A program made the position numbers and the translations under genes. Positions 9,125-18,300 of a stretch of DNA of 64,000 nt are shown here, one piece after another. Position 1 is the first letter of the stretch, and each line of letters starts with the position of its first letter. The notes below the pieces were generated by a model. It was not told the DNA's origin and did not search any database. It saw only the letters and a program-made list of their open reading frames with translations. This DNA is from Takakia lepidozioides (lineage: Eukaryota > Streptophyta > Takakiopsida > Takakiales > Takakiaceae): NCBI GenBank assembly GCA_030704615.1, contig CM060731.1, forward strand, positions 77,046,756 to 77,110,755. The letters are read 5' to 3'.

Positions 9125-12100
9125 CACAAGCGCTCTGTCAACATGATCCCTGCTGCTAGCAATGGAGGGCGCCCACAACAAGGCAGAAGGTGGCCCTAAG
9201 TCTCCCCAGGTTTTTGGTTCTTTGCCACCAGTATCCCCACCTTATTATGGTATGCTTCAGTACCCACAAGCTGGCACTCAGTATGGTGAGGGGCAATATG
9301 GAAATGTTGCTGCGTATGGGCAGTATGGCCAGTATGCCCCTCCACCATATTTGCCACCCCCTAATAGCTATGGGGGTGGCAGACCACCAGACTATCTTCC
9401 TGCTTATGGACAGTATGGCTAGTATGGTCCTTGGCCTTCTGGCCAACAGCCATGGCCACCAGTCCCTACTTGGCGGGATCCTGCCGTGAATTCTCCTGTG
9501 CAAACGGAGATCTCTGAAGGAGGGGAGGGTGCCAATACAAAGAAAGATAGAACCAATGCTTTAAGGAGGGCTAATAGCACAGCCAAAGTTGAGGCTACGA
9601 AGGTGAAGGAAGAGAGGATAGCTGCAGGTCTTCCTCCGACGGTAGTTATGACGAACACCAAAGGAGCCCCGTATGGTCAGACACGGAATGTATGGCATGC
9701 TGCCCTTAAAGGACAGGCTCTTCATAAGCTAGATTGTTCCCTTACCATCAACAACCAACCTGATGAACTTGTACACGAAATCAGAGATCACCTGGCTAAG
9801 CTATTTTCATATACGCCAAAGCAGTTGACTGACCGCCACCTAAAAGAAATGATTGGTCGTATAATGAAGAGCCAACGTTTTGATTCACACACTGCGTGGT
9901 TGAGTGGCAAGGGGAAACCCATTACTGTATCTGATGACACATGGAACAAGCTTGTAAGTTATTGGCAGACAGAGGTGTTCCAAAAAGTGTCGGGCAACAT
10001 GAAGAAGGCAAATGGTGCAATCCAAAATCCTACCAAAACTGGCCGTGGTGGGAAGGTAATGGTGGAGCAACGCTTGGTAAGTGGCATCATCACTACTATG
10101 TATTTCGTTCCTCATTGAAACACTATGTGTATATAGTGTGCCCTCATATTGGTTATTGACTTGTGGGATGTTTTTGTTTGTGGCATGGGTTAAAAAAATT
10201 GCAGGAAGCACTATCAGGGTGCTTTCCTACATTACATGAAATTCAAGAGGGCTCAGTGTCACGGATGTCAGGTGGGAGCGAAATGCGGGTAATTCAATTT
10301 TCCACGTTTGCTTTCTTGGTTGCTTCATCTTGATTCTTGCTAGGTTTTTTTTCTATCTACGTTTTTGGGCTAGGTTTTCTTTCCAATTTTTAGGCAGAAA
10401 ACTTCCCTTCACTTGTTTCCAGTCCTCCTTAGAGGCTGTAGTGTCCAAAGCCAGCATTGTTGCCATTAAATTGTCTGATGAAAATAAAGTTAGGCAGAAA
10501 ACTTCCCTTGACTTGTTTCCAATCTGACTTAGAGGCTGTAGTGTCCAAAGCCGGGTCTGTTGCCATGATATTGTAAGATGAAAATGAAGTTAGGTAGAAA
10601 ACTGACCTTCAATTGTTTCCAGTCTGACTCCGTGGGGGAGGGCATCATTGTTTTGCTCAAAGTAGGCGCAAGGTCAATGGCCACAAGGCTACAACAAACA
10701 ACGTCTTATGAGTACATTCTTTCCAATTGTTCAGTGTCGAACCAACCAGTCTGACTTAAAGGTTGTAGTGTCCAAAGCCAACATTGTTGCTATTAAATTG
10801 TCTGATGAAAATGAAGTTAGGCAGAAAACTTCCCTTGACTTGTTTCCAATCTGACTTAGAGGCTGTAGTGTCCAAAGCCGGGTCTGTTGCCATGATATTG
10901 TCAGATGAAAATGAAGTTAGGCAGAAAACTGACCTTCACTTGTTTTCAGTCCGTGACATGGGGGAGGGCATCATTGTTTTGCTCAAAGTAGGCGCAAGGT
11001 CAATGGCCACAAGGCTACATCAAACAACGTCTTATGAGTACATTCTTTCCAATTGTTCATGCTAGGTGTTTTTGGTTTGATTCAACTCTGTTTTCATGGA
11101 TTGGCAGGAAGGGAGTCGGGCATATGCTTTTGTAGTTGGCTGGATGGAGGGCTTGGACAAACTGGTGGAATCACAAGGACGCGACATGTCAGATTTAAAA
11201 TTGCAGATGCAGAGCATGATTGATTACCAAAAAGCCATTGTGGCGCGATTAGGGATTACTCTACCTGGCCCAGGCCTAGTGACATCTACGTTGGCTGCTT
11301 CTGGTGTGAATCAAAATGTTTGGAAGAGCAATTTCAGACGGTAACTGGGGCTCACTCTAAGCCCTCATGTATTGCCCTCACTGATGATGGTTTGAATTTG
11401 TCCGAGCAGCAGCAAGATACAGGGAAGGCTAGCTGTGAGGTAGATGCGGGAGGTCAGCCCAAGCGACATACAAATGAAGTAGCAGTCCAGAGGGCAATGG
11501 GCCTGGCACAACAGATTCTGGTATGTTGGTCTCACGAAGTTTACATGGGGAGGAAGATGCAGATGCAGAGTGTGACAAAACAGACAAGGATGTTGCTATA
11601 CTTTCTCCCGCTTACATGTTGAAGCCAGATGACAGTTTGCTTCCTGGACCAGCGAGGAAGCATTTGCTAATTCTGGACTTAAACGGTTTGCTTTGTGAAT
11701 CATTTTATTCTGCTACTGGCGTTACATCCCTTCCCAAAGGTTTTGTGGGGAAGATGTGTGGCAAGAAGATGGTAGTTTTGAGACCACGCTGTTCTGAGTT
11801 TTTGCAAAAGTTTTTTGAACACTTTGAGGTGGCAGTGTGGTCTTGTTGCCAAGCTCGCAACTTCTTCCCAATAGTGGACTATATTTTTACAGCCCACACT
11901 AACCTTGTTTTCCAGTGGGATGCCCTTCACTGTGACGAGGATCCAGTCCTCTCATCTCGTAAGGGGTATGATTCAAAACCGTTGTTATACAAGAACTTGT
12001 CTAGAGTCTGGGCAGAGTGGCCAGAATGGAGTCACTTGGACACTGTTCTTGTTGACGACACACCGCGAAAGGCAGCAAACAATCCTCCATTCAGCGGGAT

Positions 12101-13031
12101 TTTCCCAGCGCCATGGAAAGTGCAACCAGATTTGCCATGTGATGATTATCTAACAAATGTGTTGTGGCCTCTCTTGTGGAAGGCATCCAAAGTTGCCAGT
12201 ATTCCAGCTTTTTTGGAGTCTCAGCCTGTTTTGGGACAACAACCATACAACTTTGCTTCATATCCTACTGAGAAGGTACAAACATTCTGACGCTAAACTT
12301 GTGAGGCTTGAACATTTGTGGGTTCCTTCATTGCATTGCTTTCCTGGATGCTTCTCCTCAGTTCCTTCATTAATGCTAGGTTGTCTTTGCAGGTCTTCAT
12401 GCTAGGTTTTCTCGTTTGATTCATGCTTGGGTTTTGTTTTCTGTTCACTCTTCCTTGAGGCTTCACTAATACACTGTTGTTTTCTGGTCTATGACACAGG
12501 AACTTGTGACAAAGAAAAGTGGCCTTGTCGAGAACCCAGTAAAGGCCAGGGGCAAGACTATCGACCTGCCAAGTAGCCCCCCAAAGGAGGGCTCGCAATC
12601 ACTCGAGACTGCAAATGGAGTAAGTCCAGACCCTCCTCTTGTCTGTTTCATTTTTTTCCAACCTCGGGGCTATCTTTAATTCCTAAATGCTGAGTGTCGT
12701 AGTGGTGCAGGTCATGAGTTTTCACAACTTGTTGTTTTTGTGTGAGATGGGATCACAGTTCAAGGTGGGTGACGCAGTTCGGCTGCTGGATGTGAACTCC
12801 AAACACAAGAAAGTAGGAGTAGGGCTGATTGTTGCTCTTCAAGGTGCTGTGGTGGGTTACAGGTACCCTGCTGTGCCCCTTGACTATGCATGTGTGTACA
12901 TCAAAGAGGCAAGTGTGAGTAACACTCCTCTACCATATGTGAATGGTGTTACGAAACATACCGAATTGGGGCAGGTGGTTGGTCAGACAACGCTTTGGAG
13001 TCTAAAGTTGCTGAAAGTTATGGAGCCTTAG
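9125..13031 (+). CDS. Ptta/En/Spm-type transposase - FCP1/NIF phosphatase - DUF8039-like chimeric gene
   Basis: Exon 1 (to about 10076) begins with a QYG/P-rich low-complexity region, then a segment with DTWNKLVSYWQTEVF, which I read as the plant Ptta/En/Spm transposase domain (PF03004-like). Short exons follow at 10205-10288 and from 11108. The 11523-12275 exon carries an FCP1/NIF-type HAD phosphatase domain: LLILDLNGLL (first Asp motif, DLNG instead of DLDG), VVLRPRCSEFL, and LVDDTPRKAANN (distal Asp pair). Exons 12500-12620 and 12711-13031 join in phase, ending in a region with YVNGVTKHTELGQVVGQTT that resembles the DUF8039 found in En/Spm-associated genes. There is a TAG at 9420-9422 where the repeat context expects CAG, and apparent one-base shifts near 11313 and 11520. 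It is probably transposon-derived and partly decayed. The last three exons are the firmest. Confidence 0.65.
10433..11065 (+). repeat. Tandem duplications inside an intron of the chimeric gene
   Basis: A ~99-bp unit (GAGGCTGTAGTGTCCAAAGC ... TTCCAATCTGACTTA) is repeated. The whole block including CCACAAGGCTAC...AACGTCTTATGAGTACATTC is duplicated again with a period of roughly 325 bp. The copies differ by scattered substitutions. All of it lies between the exon ending about 10288 and the one starting 11108. Confidence 0.75.
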
Positions 13032-13264
13032 AAGGGATAAGAAGCTAGTATTGCACTGTTTAACAGGGTCCTTGATTCTAGAAGCACCAGAACAAACTAG
13101 TACTAGAACAATTCAGCCCATGTGTGGGCTTGCTTATTTTTTGCTTACTGGGTCTTTTCAGGCATGGATTTTTGGACCTCCTGGCCTTTGAGATGTCCAT
13201 TGGGACATTGGTCTCATCTGGATTTTAATTTACAGGGCGTGTATTCCCCTGCACTTGTCTATTT

Positions 13265-13349
13265 TGTCGTGCGCATACATATCGCTACACAACTACATCG
13301 ATGTCCAAACCACACCACACATATATGCACAATAAAGTAGTCTGCCACA
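13265..13349 (-). repeat. 3' LTR remnant
   Basis: On the minus strand this reads TGTGGCAGACTACTTTATTG ... GCGCACGACA, i.e. TG...CA. Its last ~55 bases match the end of the 475-bp solo LTR at 4165. At 85 bp it is much shorter than that LTR, so it is internally deleted or the LTR start lies elsewhere. The flank beyond 13264 is the 3' region of the chimeric gene. Confidence 0.65.
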
Positions 13350-13350
13350 A

Positions 13351-13360
13351 TCGCCCCCCT
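13351..13360 (-). other. Candidate polypurine tract
   Basis: The minus strand reads AGGGGGGCGA immediately upstream of the TG that begins the LTR remnant. This is the position and composition expected for the plus-strand primer of an LTR retrotransposon. Confidence 0.55.
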
Positions 13361-13609
13361 AGCTGGTGGATAGGTCCCTCTACCTCCGGATAGCTACAAG
13401 ATGTAATAGCCATAGCCGTACTAAGTCCTCTATCACTGTCCCTATTGTACTCAAACTCTATAGACCAAGAGGCCGGGTACAAGAGTAGCCCCATCGTTAG
13501 TCGCCGTCTTGCAATCTATGTACTTGAGTCAAGACCTCGTGTGTTCAAGGTCTCCTAGTAGCTTGGCCTTGCATGTCTTGTTAGCCCTCCATGGTTGTAT
13601 CCACTCCTA

Positions 13610-15104
13610 CTATCCAATGCAATGTGGACATAACCAATCCCCATCCGGAACCACCTCAAGAGGTGGTGTCAAGCATCCCATATGCCAACCTCGAGAGCAT
13701 CGATCACACACCAGCATGGTGGCTGCCCCTCTAGCAGACCCACACAACATGCACCTCAAACCTGCAGATACCACTGCCAGGTTTGGGTCAATCCTGCCAT
13801 CGACATTCGGAAGGTGACATGGCGCACAACTACGCACACGGTCCTTCCAAGTTATGCCATCCCGACCCTCCAAGACCAAGACGCCTGAGGGCAAGACCTC
13901 TCGAACCCTCAAATAACACGTCCTGCAGTCACATCCAGGGTCGTAGGAGCAGTCTGCTGCAGATAGACATAGTCACCAGGGTTGAATCTCCGAACCCCAG
14001 GACGATAGCCCCCACCACGTATGGTAGCATACCTCAACGTATCACGGTGTTGTGCAATGGCAAGGTTTCGAAAGCCATGGGCATGCCTCTCTTGAACAAC
14101 TCTGCACGCTGCTCACATGCACGTGTCCACACTTCCGGATCGTCAAGGTTAAGAACTGTAGCAGCTTCTCTGCGAATGGATGTAGGCAAATCCGGCTCTC
14201 GGCCAAAGAGAAGAAAGTATGGTGAGAAGGAGGCAAGTGATGCTTGTTTGCTGAACCTGTAGCCCATGGCTAACCAGGGTAACTGAAGGTCCCAATCACC
14301 TAGGTGTCCCTTCTGCAAGCCATACTTGCGCAAACCCCTCTTTACTGTCTGAACAACTCTCTCTGCCAAGCCATCGGCCTCAGGATGATCCCGAGAAGTG
14401 GTGCGGTGGTCTATCAAGGCCACACAATCCAGGAATGCATACGCAGCTCCCTCACTAGCCTTATCAGGCAATGGAACCAATTCAATCCACTTGGAGAAGT
14501 GTTCCACCATCACCAACACGTACTTGTTGTGGCACATGGTCAGTGGCAACGGCCCTGCGAAGTCAAGACTCCACCTGTAGCCCAATCCCATGATCGGAAG
14601 AGGGTGCAATTGTGGAGTAGGGGCGTTGAATGAAGCACGCACCCTGTCACACACCATGCACCTAACCACAAATTGTTGCACCTCTGTGTGCATACCACGC
14701 CACCAATACTGCCCCTGTAGTAGACTATGAGTGCGTCACACCCCAAAATGCCCCAACTCCTCATGGGCATGCCGCACTAACCGTGCCCGCTGTGTTGGGT
14801 GAGGCACAATCCTCACTCGACCATCTTCCCACACTCGGAGCAGGTGTGTCCCCTCCCACCTGAACCTCTTGGCTCGTTGTAGGATCCGATCCCTCTCCTT
14901 GGCAGTCACAGTGGCTGCCGTGTCTCCAGTGCGGAGGTAGTCCAACACAACTGAATCCTCATGTATATCTTTGGCGCCACCTTGCTCATTGTTGGCCTCA
15001 GGGTCCTCAGACACTTGATCTACAGTCATCCCTGTTGCAGGTCCAACCTGGCCTTCCGCTGCCAAGATACACAGAAATGCAGATGCATGCCATCCGGGCA
15101 CCAT
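13610..15104 (-). pseudogene. Integrase with SH3-like region and C-terminal PHD finger
   Basis: Segments in order: an HHCC-type zinc-binding region (HAHEELGH ... CMVC, split by TGA at 14736-14738 where the 8.2-kb copy has Arg), the catalytic core with WSLDFAGP (first Asp) and DHPEADGLAERVVQ (Glu), an SH3-like stretch (DYVYLQQT ... WKDRVRSCAPCHLP), then a PHD finger at 13619-13753. The PHD has the full C4HC3 pattern: CMLC, CDRC, SRGWHMGC, WLCPHC, with the Trp two residues before the penultimate Cys. About 32 residues between FLD and ALIDHR, including the second catalytic Asp, are deleted near 14415 relative to the 7.9-kb fragment. A one-base deletion near 13915 shifts the frame before the PHD. 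The product would be integration-defective. Confidence 0.85.
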
Positions 15105-15125
15105 CTCCTCGTCCGTCTCACCATG

Positions 15126-16548
15126 TCACCGAGCTCCAGTGTCATCCTGCCGGCTCGTGCATGGATTGCGACTCAACCCATCTGCATTGCGATTGACCAA
15201 ACCCGGTCGATGCACCACCTGGAAGTCATACTCTTGAAGGATGAGTGCCCACCGTGCAAGCTTCCCCGTAAGCTTGTTTGACTCCATCAACCACTTGAGT
15301 GGTTGGTGATCCGTGACAAGGGTGAAGAGATTGCCATATAGATAGCACCTGAAGTGTGCCACGGCCCACACTGCAGCTAAGCATTCTCCCTCATATGAGC
15401 TATACTTAGACTCTGCAGCATTGTTCGAGCGGCTAGCATAAGCCACTACGAACTCTCTTCCCTCATCATCCACCTGTGTGAGCACCGTTCCAAGCCCCAG
15501 CATGCTCCAATCTGTATGCAGCTGAAAAGGACGCCCCCTGATAGGTCGTCTCAAGATGGGCGCCGAGGTCAACCTCGCCTTGAGCTCTTGAAAAGCTTGT
15601 TCTTGCTCATCTTCCCACTGCCACTTCTGGTCCACCTTGGTCAGCTTGGTTAGAGCCTTTGCAATGGCACTGAATCCCTTAACAAACCGTCTGTAATAGT
15701 TTGCTAACCCCATGAAAGCTCGAACTCGGCTCACATCCGTGGGGCGTGGAACCTGTGCAATGGACTCTACCTTAGTCTGCTGTACCCCCAATCCTCCAGG
15801 ATATATCATGTGACCCAGATACTCAATCTGGTTGTGGAAAAACTTGCACTTTCCCGGATGTAACTTCAATCCATGCGTCCTCAAGCGCTCAAATACCCCC
15901 TGAAGGTGTCTCTCATGCTCCTCCACCGTAGCACTAAAGATGATGATGTCATCTATGTAGCACCGAGCAAACTCCACCCCTGCTAGAATCCTGTCCATGA
16001 CTCTTTGAAACTCAGCGGGAGTTTTTAAGCCCAAATGGTAAGAACCGCCACTGGTATAGGCAATCCTTCCCGTGCTCATTGATCCCCCAGAATGCCGTCT
16101 TTTGCTTATCCGCCTCCTTGATCGGCAACTGGTGATATCCGGATCGTAAATCCAACGTGCTAAAGACCTTGGAATGCCCAATGGCATCAAAGATCTCCTC
16201 TGGTGTTGGCATGGCATACCTATCGGACTTGGTTTGACGATTTACAGGCCGGTAATCACCGCACATACGTCTCTCCGTCCAATTGCCATAGACATCCTTC
16301 TTAGCTGGCATCACTGTGGCTGAAGCATACTCTCCACCAGAGAGCTCCACCAAACCTGCCTCCCAAAGATCCTGAGTTCTCATCTGAATCAAGGACCTCT
16401 CCATGTCACTGTATCTATAGGGTCTCCGAAAGATTGGCGTGTCAGTAGCCAATTCAATGCAAATCTCTTGACCCTTCAGTGCTCCCAAGTCCTTCAAACT
16501 GAAGGCAAAGCAATTCCTATAAGCCCTCAGGAACCGCCGCATACGTCA
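15126..16548 (-). pseudogene. Reverse transcriptase and RNase H
   Basis: The RT fingers/palm appear in the first frame (VMPAKKD, RMCGDYRPVN, FSTLDLRSGYHQLPI, WRFLPFGLK). The sequence then continues one frame over (TPAEFQRVMDRIL, CYIDDIIIFS at 15948-15959 with the catalytic YxDD, HGLKLHPGKCKFF, FMGLANYYRRFVKGFS). RNase H follows (FQLHTDWSMLGLG, SKYSSYEGECLA, TDHQPL). The frame change is one extra A in an A-run near 16025. TGA at 16546-16548 and at 15126-15128 interrupt the reading at its two ends. All catalytic RT residues are still visible, so the copy decayed recently enough to be read easily. Confidence 0.9.
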
Positions 16549-16884
16549 TCTCTCTCCTCCGGTGACAATGGGTCCAATGTCAGGCTCCCAATTGTCCTCC
16601 GAAACTGTAACCTTAAGTCCAGTGGGCTTAGAGGTAGAGGACGCGTCCCGTGGTTGCTATGCTGCAACCTCTTGAGCAGTACTCCCTTCCTGCTCAGTCA
16701 ATGACAAGGCCTCATCCTGCCCCATCATCTCATCATTGAGAACCTCCTCAACCCGAGAAGAATCCCCAACCTCATCCATCACAGCTGCCTTGGCTGCCAA
16801 CTCCCTCTAGACCTCGAGCACCTCCCACGTGTGCCATGGATGTCTACACCCCGTGGTCCTCACCGGCTCGCCCCCACTCGCTGC

Positions 16885-18300
16885 CTATACCGTCTCGGTA
16901 GGCAGAGAGACCGTCAAGGGAAGTGCGCTCTGCACTCTACGTTGCTCAGCCATAGCCAAGCTGATAATCCAGGTCAAGCAATTGAGATCCATTGCTTGCC
17001 CCAACACCTGACGACGTGATGCCTCAGAAAGAGAAGACACCGCCGTGGTCCCAGTGGAAAACCCCATAGCCCGCTCTCGCTAGTCGGCATTAGGCTCCAC
17101 TAACTGTTGCAACTGAGCATCCCATAGGAGGCCAGGTCCACCATCCCGAAAAGCATGGGATCCTGGGAAGCTGAGCAGTGTAGGTAATGCTGCTCGTGGT
17201 TGACCCACCCTGTTGACCACTGCCAAAGGCAAACGGTCATCGTGTCTCACACGTTGAGACTGCCTCCCTGTGTCCAAAATGCCATCCACGGTGAGGTGTG
17301 CTGGCCGCTGCACCCCATCAAATGCACGCTTGAGTAGTGCGGGTGGCATCAAGTTAGTCCACCAAAGCCGTGGACGATGAGCCCGTGACCCCACTGCAGC
17401 TGCATCCAGCAACACTGCTGACCCAAGCCACGACCGGACTTGATGCACACTGGCCATCACCCTGGCCCGAGAATCACCCATCAGTGGTACATTCTCCAAG
17501 ATGTATGCTGGAGATACAGCTTGATGAAGCTGCAAGTAGCGCAAAATCCGCACCATCTCCCAAAACAGACCCGTCCTCGAGTCTCGCAATCCATTGCCAT
17601 GCCCGGCTGATGAATGCCCTTGGCAGGGCCAACTTGCCACTACCAGATCAATGGAGCCAACCTACTCCAAATCCTGCGCCCCCAGCAAAGAAATGTCTGC
17701 TGGCAAGGCTTGTTGGTATCCACGAACTGCAGACACTGGCAACAAGTCAGGGTATTGCTGTACCAACTGAGCAACATGGCGCAGTGAGACGCATCGTGCA
17801 GTCTCATCCCTCTCCACATACAAGTAACGTCGAACTCGTACACCTGCCTGTAGCACAGCAGCCAATCCGGTGCTGATCCCGCCAAACAAGTCCAGAAGGC
17901 AAATGCCTTCATCCGGATACTGCCACACAATAGGTGTGGTATCCAATGGTGACAACTGAGGTGGTCCTGGTGCAATATCCGCACTCTCCTCCTCTCCTGA
18001 CGGTACAAAAGCCTCTACCCAGGCTTGTTGCACCCGTCGATCAGCAATCTGCTGCAAATCCTTGCTCGTACCCCACAATGGAGTGTGAGCAACCATGGTA
18101 GGCAACTCCGCCATACCATGCATGTCATCCTGCTCTGCTGGAGGTGGCACATCTTTTGCATGGGCATTGTCTTCCAGCAACTCTCCAGGCCAACTAACTG
18201 CAGCTGTAAAGGCGGCTAGTGTTGGCATCTTGCCCCGCTGGGCAGCCGCTATACCCCCAATGAATGTCACAGGGAGCTGTGCACGGCGACCATCGCCTGA
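16885..18300 (-). pseudogene. DNMT3-like cytosine-5 DNA methyltransferase domain inside gypsy pol
   Basis: Motifs run in canonical order. Motif I is DLFGGISTGL (17863-17892, S-adenosylmethionine binding), followed by an acidic VERDE. Motif IV is ASWPCQGHS with the catalytic Cys (17620-17628). Motif VI is LENV (ENV, 17488-17496). Motif VIII is AHRPRLWW (17359-17382). After 17080, a C-terminal end MGFSTGTTAVSSLS...RRQVLGQAM resembles the end of DNMT3 proteins. RTGLFWE after motif IV and AHR.R..W favour DNMT3 over DNMT1 or chromomethylase, and the order is not DRM-rearranged. In-frame TAGs at 18301, 17662, 17080 and 16885 interrupt it; each fits CAG-to-TAG. It lies between protease and RT in the same frame, so it would be part of the polyprotein. 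I see no accessory chromatin-reader domain beside it. A low-complexity linker of ~100 residues precedes motif I. Confidence 0.87.

Noticed and set aside
13610-13753. PHD finger as part of a neighbouring host gene
   Set aside because: It follows the integrase SH3-like region in the same open frame as RVREVLPSG...CHLP (shared with the 7.2-kb integrase fragment) and ends just upstream of the polypurine tract and LTR, so it belongs to the element.
17370-17876. 168-codon open frame on the plus strand
   Set aside because: It is antisense to the methyltransferase coding strand, has no domain, and is the mirror of a high-GC real coding region.
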